64,000 nt of DNA. Origin: Chromohalobacter marismortui (GTDB lineage: Bacteria > Pseudomonadota > Gammaproteobacteria > Pseudomonadales > Halomonadaceae). Positions 8,939 to 18,921 of this stretch are shown piece by piece (within the stretch, counting starts at the first letter, position 1; each line of letters opens with the position of its first letter). The translations under genes and the position numbers were made by a program. Location: assembly GCF_004364315.1 (NCBI RefSeq), contig NZ_SOBR01000004.1, positions 62,001 to 126,000 on the forward strand. Reading direction: 5' to 3'. The notes beneath the pieces were generated by a model. The model was not told the DNA's origin. It was given only the letters and a program-made list of their open reading frames with translations, and did no database searches.

Positions 8939-9694
8939 GTGACAGGATGGATTTACTGGCTGGACCTGGCGGGCGTGATCGTCTTTGCGCTCTCGGGCGT
9001 GATCATTGCCTGCCGCTCGCGAATGGATCCGTTCGGCATGCTGGTACTCGCCGCGATGACGGGCATCGGCGGCGGTACCCTGCGCGATCTGTTACTGGGC
9101 ATTCGCCCGGTGTTCTGGGTCACCGATCCCACCTATCTATGGGTGATCATCATCACCGTCGTGTCATCGATCATCGGCTTTCATTACATTCACCGGTTAT
9201 CACGCACCGTCTTGCCCGTACTCGATGCCTTCGGACTCGCCATCTTCACCATCATCGGCGCTCACAAGGCATTGGCGCTGGGCCATGGAGGTACCGTCGC
9301 TGTCTTGATGGGTCTCCTCACCGGTGTCGCGGGTGGCATGCTCCGGGATGTACTCGCCCGGCGAGTCCCCATGGTGCTGCGCCAGGAAATCTATGCGACT
9401 GCCTCCATCGCAGGCGCCACGACATACGTCATCCTGTACACGCACCCTATCCACCCCTACGCCACTATCGCGCTGCCTATCCTGGTAATCCTGACACTGC
9501 GTCTCAGCGCCATCTACTGGCGCCTCTCCTTGCCGGTATTCGCCTGGATCACCTCGCCAGCCGCGCCCTCATCTGGCAGCCTTAAATCTCAAAGTGCTAT
9601 GCACAACGCAGCACCGTCATCGAACGAGATAGAAAAGACGCCACGCTCTAAAGCCCGCGTGCGAATGCTGTCGCCCAAACGGCGGCGTCGATAG
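8939..9694 (+). CDS. trimeric intracellular cation (TRIC) channel family protein (UPF0126)
   Basis: The 251-residue integral membrane protein starts with GTG behind AAGGA. It contains two glycine-rich UPF0126 repeats: an N-terminal half with GGGTLRDLLLG and a second half with GGMLRDVLARRVP, each with three membrane helices plus a seventh near residues 175-205. Bacterial TRIC proteins form trimeric K+-permeable channels. The last 50 residues are polar and very basic (PKRRRR at the end), an unusual cytoplasmic tail for this family, which normally ends near residue 205. It is transcribed away from mipA and is not obviously tied to the catabolic functions. Confidence 0.85.
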   Translation: MTGWIYWLDLAGVIVFALSGVIIACRSRMDPFGMLVLAAMTGIGGGTLRDLLLGIRPVFWVTDPTYLWVIIITVVSSIIGFHYIHRLSRTVLPVLDAFGLAIFTIIGAHKALALGHGGTVAVLMGLLTGVAGGMLRDVLARRVPMVLRQEIYATASIAGATTYVILYTHPIHPYATIALPILVILTLRLSAIYWRLSLPVFAWITSPAAPSSGSLKSQSAMHNAAPSSNEIEKTPRSKARVRMLSPKRRRR

Positions 9695-9756
9695 CCATTG
9701 CCATGTAATTATTAGCACGCTACATTGTTGCCATCATTCGCTTCAGGAAGGTTTCA

Positions 9757-10857
9757 ATGGCATCCCCTAAGCTGTTCTCGCCGCTCACGCTCGGCCGGCT
9801 CGAATTGCCCAATCGCATCGTCATTTCCCCGATGTGCCAATACTCCGCCGACGAAAACGGCAGCATGACAGACTGGCACAAGATTCATCTGGGACATCTC
9901 GCTCTCTCCGGGGCAGGACTATTGATCGTCGAGGCCTCCGCCGTCGCGCCGGAAGGACGCATCACCTCTGGCGACGTGGGGCTCTATTCGGACGACAACG
10001 AGCAGGCGATGGCACGTGTACTCGAGTCCGTTCGTGCCTACTCGCCGATACCGATCGGCATCCAGTTGGGCCACGCCGGACGCAAGGCCTCTTGCCAGGC
10101 GCCTTGGGAAGGCGGTGCCCAGCTTAGTCTGGAAGAGGGTGGCTGGCAGACCGTGGCGCCTTCCGCCGTGGCGTATCAGGACGGGCAGCGTCCGCCACAG
10201 GCGATGAGCCTGGATGATATCGAGCAGCTCAAGGCGAACTTCGTCGCTTCGGCCAAGCGTGCCGAGCGTCTCGGTTTCGAACTGATCGAACTGCACGCAG
10301 CGCATGGCTATCTGCTGCACGAGTTCTTGTCGCCGCTTTCGAACCAGCGCGATGACGAGTACGGCGGCAGTCTGGAAAACCGCATGCGGATCGTGCTGGA
10401 GATCTTCGATGCCGTGCGCGCGGTCTTCCCGGACGACAAGCCTGTGGGTATCCGTATCTCCGGAAGCGATTGGGTCGCAGGCGGCTGGGATCTGGAGCAA
10501 AGCGTCGAGTTGGCCAAGGCTCTCGACGCCCGCGGCTGCAGCTTCATCGACTGCTCCGGTGGTGGCCTGGACCCACGCCAGACCTTGAACGTCGGCCCCA
10601 ACTATCAGGTACCGTTCGCTCGCCGCATGAAGCAGGAAGTCGCCATGCCGGTGATTGCGGTCGGCCTGATCACCGAACCGGAACAGGCAGAGGGCATCGT
10701 CTTCGGTGGCGAAGCAGACGCCGTCGCGCTGGCCCGCGGCATGCTCTACGATCCGCGCTGGCCGTGGCACGCCGCCGCCAAGCTCGGCGCGACCGTACAT
10801 GCCCCGAAGCAGTATTTGCGCAGCCAGCCGCATACGCTCAAAAAGCTATTCGGCTAA
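9757..10857 (+). CDS. NADH:flavin oxidoreductase, old yellow enzyme family (YqjM/XenA class)
   Basis: The 366-residue TIM-barrel flavoprotein has the YqjM-class marker Cys27 in SPMCQYSA, the FMN and substrate contacts in QLGHAGRKAS, and the long motif HAAHGYLLHEFLSPLSNQR with DEYGGSLENR. It reduces activated C=C bonds of enones, maleimides or nitro compounds using NAD(P)H and FMN. The ATG follows CAGGAAGG. It is a single-gene unit convergent with the alcohol dehydrogenase gene. In this setting it may detoxify unsaturated aldehydes or enones formed from aromatics, but a general xenobiotic reductase role is equally likely. Confidence 0.9.
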   Translation: MASPKLFSPLTLGRLELPNRIVISPMCQYSADENGSMTDWHKIHLGHLALSGAGLLIVEASAVAPEGRITSGDVGLYSDDNEQAMARVLESVRAYSPIPIGIQLGHAGRKASCQAPWEGGAQLSLEEGGWQTVAPSAVAYQDGQRPPQAMSLDDIEQLKANFVASAKRAERLGFELIELHAAHGYLLHEFLSPLSNQRDDEYGGSLENRMRIVLEIFDAVRAVFPDDKPVGIRISGSDWVAGGWDLEQSVELAKALDARGCSFIDCSGGGLDPRQTLNVGPNYQVPFARRMKQEVAMPVIAVGLITEPEQAEGIVFGGEADAVALARGMLYDPRWPWHAAAKLGATVHAPKQYLRSQPHTLKKLFG

Positions 10858-10911
10858 CGTGACATTCAAGCGTCGTCGACGTTTTTCATCTTCTGCAACA
10901 AGCGTATGAGT

Positions 10912-12003
10912 CTATGGATTCATACGCACCACCGGCTTGATGGTCTTGCCGGACTTGGAATCCGCGAAGGCCTCTTCCAGAGCGTCGAACTCGTAAAACG
11001 TCACCAGCTTGTCGAACGGGAACTGCCCCTGGCGGTAGTAGTCGATGAGCTGGGGGATGAACACCTTGGGCACCGAGTCGCCCTCGATCACGCCCAGCAT
11101 GGTCTTGCCTTCCGCCATCAGGTCATTGTGCACGTCCAGCGTGACCTCCGGCGTCACCCCCACGATGGCCAGCTGGCCCAGGGGACGCAGTGCATGCAGC
11201 CCCTGGCGCACGACCTGCGGCACACCGGTTGTCTCGACACCATAGTGCGCCCCCGCGCCGGTCACCGCACGAATCTCTTCCACCACGTCTACCTGGCGGC
11301 CATTGAAGACGTGCGTGGCCCCCAGCTCCTTGGCGAGCGACAAGCGATTGTCGTGCACGTCGACGGCGATGATCCGTGCGCAGCCGGCAATACGGGCCGC
11401 CATGACGGCGCTCAACCCCACCGCGCCGCAGCCATAGACCACCAGGCTGCTGCCGAACGCCGGCTTGAGGCGATTGAGAACCGTGCCGCTCCCGGTCTGA
11501 ACGCCGCAGCCCAATGGGGCCAGCAAGCCCAGGTCGAGATCCGGGTCCACCTTGACCGCGTTGCGCTCATGCACCACCGCATGGGACCCGAACGACGACT
11601 GACCGAAGAAGGTGGACACCGCTTCGTCGCCTCGATGCAGGTAACAGGCCCCGTTCTCGGCACGCCCGCCGAAATTCAACTCGTTCATGCGCATGCAGAC
11701 GGTAGGATGGCCGGTCAGGCAATGCTCGCATGCGCCGCAATGGGCAAACGACAGCACGACATGGTCCCCCGGCGCGAACGCCGTGACCTCGCTCCCCACG
11801 GCTTCCACCACCCCGGCGCCCTCGTGCCCCAGCACGACGGGGAACGGCGTCAGTTCCAGGTCCCGCGCGACGGCGTCCGTGTGGCACACCCCGGTGGCCA
11901 CGATGCGCAGGCGCAACTCGTTGGCCCCCGGCTCGGTCAAGGTCAGGGTCTCCACCGAGAAGGGCCCGCCCTTGTCTCGCGTCACAGCCGCTTTGATTTG
12001 CAT
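10912..12003 (-). CDS. zinc-dependent aryl-alcohol dehydrogenase (XylB-like)
   Basis: The 363-residue MDR protein starts at MQIKAAV behind GAGGAG. Catalytic zinc ligands Cys40 and His60-Glu61 (VLGHEGAG) and structural zinc cysteines 89, 92, 95 and 103 are all present. The cofactor motif GCGAVGLSAVMAA lies near residue 195. The sequence resembles benzyl-alcohol dehydrogenases, which interconvert aryl alcohols and aldehydes with NAD+. It lies 74 bp downstream of an aryl-aldehyde dehydrogenase on the same strand, so the pair could take benzyl, 4-hydroxybenzyl or vanillyl alcohol to the acid. The neighbouring pobA and vanAB would then use the acids. Exact substrate preference is inferred from context. 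Confidence 0.85.
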   Translation of the reverse strand: MQIKAAVTRDKGGPFSVETLTLTEPGANELRLRIVATGVCHTDAVARDLELTPFPVVLGHEGAGVVEAVGSEVTAFAPGDHVVLSFAHCGACEHCLTGHPTVCMRMNELNFGGRAENGACYLHRGDEAVSTFFGQSSFGSHAVVHERNAVKVDPDLDLGLLAPLGCGVQTGSGTVLNRLKPAFGSSLVVYGCGAVGLSAVMAARIAGCARIIAVDVHDNRLSLAKELGATHVFNGRQVDVVEEIRAVTGAGAHYGVETTGVPQVVRQGLHALRPLGQLAIVGVTPEVTLDVHNDLMAEGKTMLGVIEGDSVPKVFIPQLIDYYRQGQFPFDKLVTFYEFDALEEAFADSKSGKTIKPVVRMNP

Positions 12004-12077
12004 GGAAAGCTCCTCACGACGTTGCGGTGAATGTCCCCGGACCATGCCTCGGCCCGGGGATCGCTTCCGCCTAAAGA

Positions 12078-13550
12078 TTAGAACGGATACTGGCGCGGTT
12101 CATGCTGCAGCGTGATCCAGTGCTCCGTGGTGAACTCATCGATCGCCCAGTCGCCGTTGAAGCGGCCCAGGCCGGAGTTCTTCTCGCCGCCGAACGGCGC
12201 ATGCGGCTCGTCGTTGACGGGGATGTCGTTGACATGGGTCATGCCCGCCTTGATGCCCTGCGCGAAACGCACGCCGCGTTCCAGGTTGCGCGTGAAGACC
12301 GCGCTCGACAGACCGAACTCGGTGCGGTTGGCCAGCTCCAGCGCATGCGCTTCGTCACGCGCGGATTGAATCCCCACCAGCGGCCCGAATATCTCCTCGT
12401 CGGCCAGCTCCATGTCCGCCGTGACATCGCCGAACACGTGCGGCGGCAAGACATTGCCCTCGGGGTCGCCTCCGGTCAGCAAGGTGGCGCCCTCGGCATG
12501 CGCCTTGGCGATCTTGGTCTGAAGCCCCTCGAGCTGCTTGGCGTTGATGATCGGCCCCACGGCGGTCTCGGGGTCGGCGGGGTCGCCCAGACGCAATGCC
12601 TTGACGCGTTCGACGAAGCGGGCGGTGAAGGCGTCACGCAGCGGCTCTTCGACGATGATGCGATTGATCGCCATGCAGATCTGGCCCTGATGGAGGAACT
12701 TGCCGACCACCGCCGCATCGACCGCCTGCTCCACATCGGCATCCGCCAGCACCACGAAGGGGCTATTGCCGCCGAGTTCCAGGGCGACGTGCTTGAGATG
12801 CTTGCCACCGCTGGCCAGGCGGCCGATATTCAGCCCCACGGGGGTGGAGCCGGTGAAGGTGATCAACGAAGGCACGGGGTGCTCGACGAAGGCATCGCCG
12901 ATCTCGGAACCGGCACCGACGACGACACTCAACACGCCCGGTGGCAGCCCTGCCTCTTCGAAGATGCGTGCCAGCAGCAGCCCGCCGGTCACCGGTGTGT
13001 CGCTGGCCGGCTTGATGACCACCGCGTTGCCCAGCGCCAGCGCCGGCGACACCGAACGAGCGCTCAGGTTGAGCGGGAAATTCCACGGGCTGATCACGCC
13101 CACCACGCCCAGCGGCGCCCGATAGACGCGACTTTCCTTGCCGGGAATGTCAGACGGCAGGATGCGGCCGTGGGCCCGGGTCGGCATGCTCGCCGCTTCC
13201 TGGGTGATCGCCCGTGCCGCGCTCCACTCGATCTGCGCCTTGATCCGCGTACTGCCCGACTCGCGAATGATCCAGTCGATGATCTCGTCACGGCGCTCGT
13301 CGAAGATCGCCACCGCGCGCCGCATGACATCGCCACGCGCGTTCGGTCCCAGTGCCGCCCATGCGGCCTGAGCCGACTGCGCATGGCGGTAGGCATCGTC
13401 CAGGTCATGGCGGTCGGCCATCGCCAGATCGAGCAGCGTTTCCCCGGAATATGGATTGGTCACGCTCAGGCGGCGCTCGGCACGTCCCTGGCGCCAGCCT
13501 CCCGCGATCGGCTGGGCATCCTGACCGGCAAACAGCGGTGCTTGTGTCAT
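12078..13550 (-). CDS. aryl-aldehyde dehydrogenase (benzaldehyde/vanillin type)
   Basis: The 490-residue aldehyde dehydrogenase starts at [10 protein letters not shown] behind GAGGTGAG; the open frame further upstream lacks support. Active-site residues are Asn157 (PWNFPL), Glu258 (ELGGNSPF) and Cys292 ([11 protein letters not shown]), the last being typical of benzaldehyde (XylC) and vanillin (Vdh) dehydrogenases. It oxidises aromatic aldehydes to acids with NAD(P)+. The product acids match the neighbours: 4-hydroxybenzoate for PobA, vanillate for VanAB. Benzaldehyde from the benzoylformate decarboxylase at 47-48.6 kb is another candidate substrate. The sequence alone does not separate these. 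Confidence 0.87.
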   Translation of the reverse strand: MTQAPLFAGQDAQPIAGGWRQGRAERRLSVTNPYSGETLLDLAMADRHDLDDAYRHAQSAQAAWAALGPNARGDVMRRAVAIFDERRDEIIDWIIRESGSTRIKAQIEWSAARAITQEAASMPTRAHGRILPSDIPGKESRVYRAPLGVVGVISPWNFPLNLSARSVSPALALGNAVVIKPASDTPVTGGLLLARIFEEAGLPPGVLSVVVGAGSEIGDAFVEHPVPSLITFTGSTPVGLNIGRLASGGKHLKHVALELGGNSPFVVLADADVEQAVDAAVVGKFLHQGQICMAINRIIVEEPLRDAFTARFVERVKALRLGDPADPETAVGPIINAKQLEGLQTKIAKAHAEGATLLTGGDPEGNVLPPHVFGDVTADMELADEEIFGPLVGIQSARDEAHALELANRTEFGLSSAVFTRNLERGVRFAQGIKAGMTHVNDIPVNDEPHAPFGGEKNSGLGRFNGDWAIDEFTTEHWITLQHEPRQYPF

Positions 13551-13685
13551 GTGTCTCACCTCAATCGTCATGCGAAGACGCGCCTCGTCGGGCCGCGTCG
13601 TGGTCATGCGAGCCTAGTCGGACAATTAATACGCAGACTAATAGTAATGATCAATCAACTTGATACCCCGCGGCGACCCCATGGC

Positions 13686-14953
<1,268 letters not shown>

Positions 14954-15040
14954 ACAAAATCCCCGCATGAATTTATACTTTTCCAAGATCCGGCCATAAC
15001 TTTGGTCGAAGACTCGACTTTCGTCGCACAGGAGATTGCC

Positions 15041-15928
15041 ATGTCGGCATCGCCCAAGCGCGCCATTCCCGTCTTTCAGCTGTATGGCGAAACGCACCAA
15101 TGGCCGACCCCCGACCTGCTGCACTGCGAGTCCATCGCCGAGCGCAGCCGACTGCACGATTGGCACATACGGCCGCACCGCCACGCCGATCTCGTGCATG
15201 TGCTGCATATCGCGCACGGCGACGTGAACCTGACCTTCGAGGAGGGTGCGCAGCGCGTCCAAGGGCCTCTGCTGATCGTCGTCCCCTCGATGACGGTGCA
15301 TGCATTTCGCTTCTCGCACGATGTCGATGGACACATCATCACCCTGGCGATGCCGCTGGCGACCCACATAGCCGATACGCTGCATCCCCAGGGAAAGATC
15401 CTGGCACGCGCAGCGTTTTATCCGCTTGCCGACCAGCCGGAACGCGCGCCCATCGCCACGCTCGTCGACCAGCTCGATGCCGAGTACCGCCAGCCCGCCG
15501 AAGGGCGCGACGCCTTGCTCGACGCCTTGCTCAACAGCTTGCTGGTGCTCGCCTCACGGCGCGCGACCCGACGCCAGGCACGTCCCGCGTCACGCCATCA
15601 TGAACGCGGCGAAGCGCATCTGGCCCGCTTTCAACAACTCATCGAAGCCCACTACCATCAGCAGCCCAGTATCCCCGAGTTCGCCGAGCGTCTGGGCATC
15701 AGCAGCGCGCACCTCAGCGCGATCTGCCAACGCCTCGCCGGCCGCAGCGCCCAGCAGCTGCTGCACGAGCGTGTGCTTCTCGAGGCCAAGCGCCACCTGA
15801 CCTATACCAACATGACCATCGGCCAGGTCGCCGAACGGCTCGGCTTCAAGGAACCGGCCTATTTCACGCGCTTCTTCAAACGCCATGTCGGCTGTTCGCC
15901 GAAGGAATTCCGCCAGCGTCAGGCATGA
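15041..15928 (+). CDS. pobR: AraC-family activator, PobR/PobC-like
   Basis: The 295-residue protein has an N-terminal cupin-like sensor (HWHIRPHRHADL with clustered histidines near residues 40-55) and a C-terminal AraC/XylS double helix-turn-helix from about residue 195: FAERLGISSAHLSAICQRL, then GQVAERLGFKEPAYFTRFFK. AGGAG lies just before the ATG; no usable start exists further upstream before the shared intergenic region. AraC-family regulators of this length next to pobA activate it in response to 4-hydroxybenzoate in pseudomonads and Azotobacter. The divergent placement supports the same role here. The name is by context plus family. Confidence 0.8.
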   Translation: MSASPKRAIPVFQLYGETHQWPTPDLLHCESIAERSRLHDWHIRPHRHADLVHVLHIAHGDVNLTFEEGAQRVQGPLLIVVPSMTVHAFRFSHDVDGHIITLAMPLATHIADTLHPQGKILARAAFYPLADQPERAPIATLVDQLDAEYRQPAEGRDALLDALLNSLLVLASRRATRRQARPASRHHERGEAHLARFQQLIEAHYHQQPSIPEFAERLGISSAHLSAICQRLAGRSAQQLLHERVLLEAKRHLTYTNMTIGQVAERLGFKEPAYFTRFFKRHVGCSPKEFRQRQA

Positions 15929-15954
15929 GGCTGGCGACAGCGGCCCCGCGACCG

Positions 15955-15968
15955 CTTTGGATCCAAAG
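15955..15968. promoter_or_regulatory. VanR-type operator palindrome, orphan copy between pobR and vanR
   Basis: The perfect palindrome CTTTGGATCCAAAG is identical to the copy at the vanA promoter and contains TTGGATCCAA of the known Caulobacter VanR operator. It lies in the 43 bp between the convergent pobR and vanR genes, where no promoter for a downstream gene is expected. Confidence 0.7.
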
Positions 15969-15971
15969 ACC

Positions 15972-16688
15972 TCATGTCGCGTTCGGCGCTTGCCCCACGC
16001 CGCCCAGCCCGAACAGCGTGCCGTACCGCAGCCCGATGTAGGCATGCTCGCGCATCAGCATCTCCGCCCGGGCTCCCTCGCCGCGCGATAGCGCCTGGAA
16101 CACGAGCTGGTGCTGGGCATGCGCCATGCGCAGCTTGCCGTATTCGCGATCCAACGCCGCGTCGTCGATGACGATCGAGTCGGCCGACGCGAAGGGCAGG
16201 TGGTCGTTACGTGCGATCGCGTCGTGGATGACGCGACTGCCGGTGGCACCGACGATGGCACGGTGAAATTCCTGGTTGAGGGTGGCCCAGACCTCGATAT
16301 CCGCCTTGGCCAGATACCCCTTTTCCAGCAGCGCCTCGCCCCGCGACAAGCAGTCTCGTAGCTGCGCGCCAACTTCCTCGGTCACGCCCTGTTCGGCCAG
16401 ACGGCGCGCTGCCAGCCCCTCCAGGGCCCCGCGCACCTCCACCGCACAGAGCACATCCTCTTCGGAGAACTGACGCACCACATAGCCGCGGGTGCCGGTC
16501 TTCTGTAGCAGCCCCTCTTGCTCGAGCGTCCGGAAGGCCAAACGCACAGGCATGCGAGAGACCTGAAGCCGCTCGGCGACATGCAATTCCTTGAGCCGTT
16601 CACCGGGGGCGTAAACCCCTTCACTGATGAGCTTGCGCAAACTGGCGATGACATTGAGGCGACCATTTTTGTCCGATTTTTCCGGCAT
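15972..16688 (-). CDS. vanR: GntR-family repressor of the vanillate genes
   Basis: The 238-residue protein has an N-terminal GntR winged helix (residues 10-75: ERLKELHVAERLQVSRMPVR, then LEQEGLLQKTGTRGYVVRQF) and a C-terminal FCD effector domain with the metal-site histidines in NQEFHRAI and MREHAYIG. FadR-subfamily GntR proteins next to vanAB are VanR repressors that release DNA when vanillate binds. It is divergent from vanA, and VanR-type palindromes sit in the shared intergenic region, which implies autoregulation as well as control of vanAB. An AGGATCG site precedes the ATG. Confidence 0.9.
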   Translation of the reverse strand: MPEKSDKNGRLNVIASLRKLISEGVYAPGERLKELHVAERLQVSRMPVRLAFRTLEQEGLLQKTGTRGYVVRQFSEEDVLCAVEVRGALEGLAARRLAEQGVTEEVGAQLRDCLSRGEALLEKGYLAKADIEVWATLNQEFHRAIVGATGSRVIHDAIARNDHLPFASADSIVIDDAALDREYGKLRMAHAQHQLVFQALSRGEGARAEMLMREHAYIGLRYGTLFGLGGVGQAPNAT

Positions 16689-16716
16689 CTACGCGATCCT
16701 ATCGACGCTTTCATTT

Positions 16717-16726
16717 TTGGATCCAA
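16717..16726. promoter_or_regulatory. VanR-type operator, vanR-proximal copy
   Basis: TTGGATCCAA, the 10-bp core of the VanR palindrome, lies 29 bp upstream of the vanR start codon. The flanks are not symmetric (T on one side, C on the other), so it may be weaker than the other two copies. Position suggests autoregulation of vanR. Confidence 0.75.
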
Positions 16727-16738
16727 CTAAAGGCTAAC

Positions 16739-16780
16739 TTGACGCCAGGAGCCCTTAAAATCTTTACTTTGGATCCAAAG
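16739..16780 (+). promoter_or_regulatory. vanA promoter with VanR operator over the start site
   Basis: A -35 box TTGACG (16739-16744), an 18-bp spacer and a -10-like TTTACT (16763-16768) are followed by the perfect palindrome CTTTGGATCCAAAG (16767-16780). The palindrome overlaps the end of the -10 box and the expected start of transcription, a classical repressor position. The palindrome core equals the known VanR site of Caulobacter. Confidence 0.75.
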
Positions 16781-16814
16781 AACAATAAACCCTATCCATA
16801 ATGAGGAGGTTACC

Positions 16815-17876
16815 ATGTTCCCCAAGAACACTTGGTACGTGGCCTGCACGCCGGACGAGATCGAAGAAAAACCGCTCGGCCGCACGGTCTGCAACGAACA
16901 AATCGTCTTTTTCCGTGCCGAGGGCGGTCAGGTCGCCGCCGTCGAAGACTTCTGCCCTCATCGCGGCGCCCCCTTGTCGCTAGGCTTCGTGCGTGACGGC
17001 CAGCTGGTATGCGGTTACCACGGTCTGGAGATGGGTTGCGAAGGCAAATGCACCAGCATGCCGGGCCAGCGCGTACGCGGCTTCCCCAGCATTCATGCCT
17101 ATCCGGTCGTCGAGCGGCATGGCTTCATCTGGGTCTGGCCCGGCGATGCCGAGCAGGCCGACCCGGACCAGATCCCCGAGCTGCACTGGGCCAACGACCC
17201 CGAGTGGGCCTATGGCGGCGGGCTTTATCACATCAACTGCGATTATCGCCTGATGATCGACAACCTCATGGACCTGACCCATGAGACCTACGTGCATGCA
17301 TCCAGCATCGGCCAGCCCGAAATTGAAGAATCCGCGCCGGAAACCAAGGTCAACGGCGACGAAGTGCTGACCATTCGGCACATGGAAAACATCACCGCGC
17401 CGCCGTTCTGGCAAGCCGCATTACGTGGCAACAACCTCGCCGACGACGTGCCCGTGGACCGCTGGCAGATCTGCCGCTTCACCCCGCCCAGTCACATCCT
17501 GATCGACGTGGGGGTCGCGCACGCCGGCAAGGGCGGCTACGACGCGCCGGCCGATGCCAAGGCGTCGAGCATCGTGGTGGACTTCATCACACCGGAAACC
17601 GACACCTCGATCTGGTACTTCTGGGGCATGGCGCGCAACTTCAATCCGCAGGACGAGGCGTTGACCGAGAAGATTCGCGAAGGCCAGGGACAGATCTTCG
17701 CCGAAGACCTGGAAATGCTCGAGTCCCAGCAACGCAACCTGATCCGCTATCCCGATCGCCGTCTACTGATGCTCAACATCGACGGCGGCGGCGTTCAGGC
17801 ACGTCGGGTCATCGACCGCATCCTCAAGGCGGAAGCAGAAAACGCGCAGCCGCAGCAGGCCGCCACCGCCAGTTGA
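16815..17876 (+). CDS. vanA: vanillate O-demethylase, oxygenase subunit
   Basis: The 353-residue Rieske oxygenase has the [2Fe-2S] ligands Cys47-His49 and Cys66-His69 (CPHRGAPL and CGYHGL) and the mononuclear iron ligands in the N-x2-D-x2-H-x4-H pattern at Asn150, Asp153, His156 and His161. Length and sequence fit VanA. With VanB it removes the methyl group of vanillate as formaldehyde, giving protocatechuate. GAGGAGG lies a few bases before the ATG. It follows a VanR-regulated promoter and precedes vanB by 76 bp. Formaldehyde can be handled by FdhA encoded at 28.4-29.5 kb. Confidence 0.95.
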   Translation: MFPKNTWYVACTPDEIEEKPLGRTVCNEQIVFFRAEGGQVAAVEDFCPHRGAPLSLGFVRDGQLVCGYHGLEMGCEGKCTSMPGQRVRGFPSIHAYPVVERHGFIWVWPGDAEQADPDQIPELHWANDPEWAYGGGLYHINCDYRLMIDNLMDLTHETYVHASSIGQPEIEESAPETKVNGDEVLTIRHMENITAPPFWQAALRGNNLADDVPVDRWQICRFTPPSHILIDVGVAHAGKGGYDAPADAKASSIVVDFITPETDTSIWYFWGMARNFNPQDEALTEKIREGQGQIFAEDLEMLESQQRNLIRYPDRRLLMLNIDGGGVQARRVIDRILKAEAENAQPQQAATAS

Positions 17877-17892
17877 TGGATCTTGCACAACG

Positions 17893-17916
17893 AAGGATCG
17901 GCGCGCGCCGATCCTT
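17893..17916 (+). other. 24-bp perfect palindrome between vanA and vanB
   Basis: AAGGATCGGCGC is followed immediately by its exact complement, so the transcript can fold into a 10 to 12-bp GC-rich hairpin. It is followed by TCCC, not a T tract, so a full terminator is unlikely. It probably stabilises the vanA message or reduces readthrough into vanB. Confidence 0.6.
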
Positions 17917-17952
17917 TCCCGGTTCGCCGTTCCCCCGGCAGTAGGTCATCCC

Positions 17953-18921
17953 ATGAACGATAGTACGCTGTCTCTGTTCGTCAGAGTCACCCAGAAATGC
18001 CAGGAAGCCGAGGATATCGTCAGTTACGAGCTGTCCGATCCTCACGGGCGCCCCCTGCCCGCCTTCAGTGCCGGCGCGCACATCGATGTACGCGTCAAGG
18101 AAGGCGTGATTCGCCAATACTCGCTGTGCGGTCATCCGGAAGAACGTGATCGCTACTTCATCGCCGTCCTGCGCGAGCCCAGCTCTCGTGGCGGCTCGGT
18201 CGCCATGCACGATGAGATCGAGGAGGGCGATCTGCTGCAGATCAGCGCCCCCAAGAACCACTTTCCTCTAGAACCCGCCAAGCGCTCGGTCCTGTTCGCC
18301 GGCGGCATCGGCGTCACGCCGATCCTGTGCATGGCCGAACGTCTGGCGCACACGCAAGCACAGTTCGATATGCATTACTGTTCACGCTCGCGCGAACGCA
18401 TGGCCTTCGTCGACCGCCTTGAGCAATCCGCTTACGCTGATCATGTGCATTTTTATTACGACGATGCGCCCGAGGCCGGCAAGCTGGATGTGGCCACCGT
18501 CGCGGGTGAGCCGAACGACGAGACGCATATCTATGTCTGCGGCCCGGGCGGCTTCATCGATCACGTCATGTCGACCTGCAAGGCGCAGGGCTGGCCGTCG
18601 TCACAATTGCATACCGAGTATTTCAGTGGCGTGGAGACGACCTCCGAGGACGACGAAAGCTTCGACGTGAAAATTGCCAGCAGCGGCGCGACGTTCCCGG
18701 TCCCCAAGGACAAGAGCGTCTACGAGGTGCTGAGCGAAAACGGCGTCGAAATCATGGTGTCGTGCGAACAGGGTGTCTGCGGTACCTGCCTGACGCGCGT
18801 TCTAGAGGGAGAGCCGGATCATCGCGACCTCTACCTCGATGACGATGAACACGCCGCCAACGACCAGTTCACGCCATGCTGCTCTCGCGCCAAGAGCAAG
18901 ACGCTGGTGCTGGATTTGTAA
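17953..18921 (+). CDS. vanB: vanillate O-demethylase, reductase subunit
   Basis: The 322-residue class IA reductase has FMN-binding RQYSLCG at residues 54-60, the NAD(P) region FAGGIGVTPI near 115-124 and YVCGPGGF near 195, and a C-terminal plant-type ferredoxin with Cys271, Cys276, Cys279 and Cys309. It passes electrons from NAD(P)H through FMN and [2Fe-2S] to VanA. It is the second gene of the vanAB operon. A relative with the same domain order is encoded at 26.1-27.1 kb for another oxygenase. Confidence 0.95.
   Translation: MNDSTLSLFVRVTQKCQEAEDIVSYELSDPHGRPLPAFSAGAHIDVRVKEGVIRQYSLCGHPEERDRYFIAVLREPSSRGGSVAMHDEIEEGDLLQISAPKNHFPLEPAKRSVLFAGGIGVTPILCMAERLAHTQAQFDMHYCSRSRERMAFVDRLEQSAYADHVHFYYDDAPEAGKLDVATVAGEPNDETHIYVCGPGGFIDHVMSTCKAQGWPSSQLHTEYFSGVETTSEDDESFDVKIASSGATFPVPKDKSVYEVLSENGVEIMVSCEQGVCGTCLTRVLEGEPDHRDLYLDDDEHAANDQFTPCCSRAKSKTLVLDL

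Noticed and set aside
10906-12030. 374-codon frame antisense to the alcohol dehydrogenase
   Set aside because: Histidine- and arginine-rich shadow translation without motifs; the minus-strand enzyme has all zinc ligands.
12034-12060. Hairpin TCCCCGG / CCGGGGA between the two dehydrogenase genes
   Set aside because: Seven pairs but a 13-base loop and no T tract on the transcribed strand; not enough to call a terminator.
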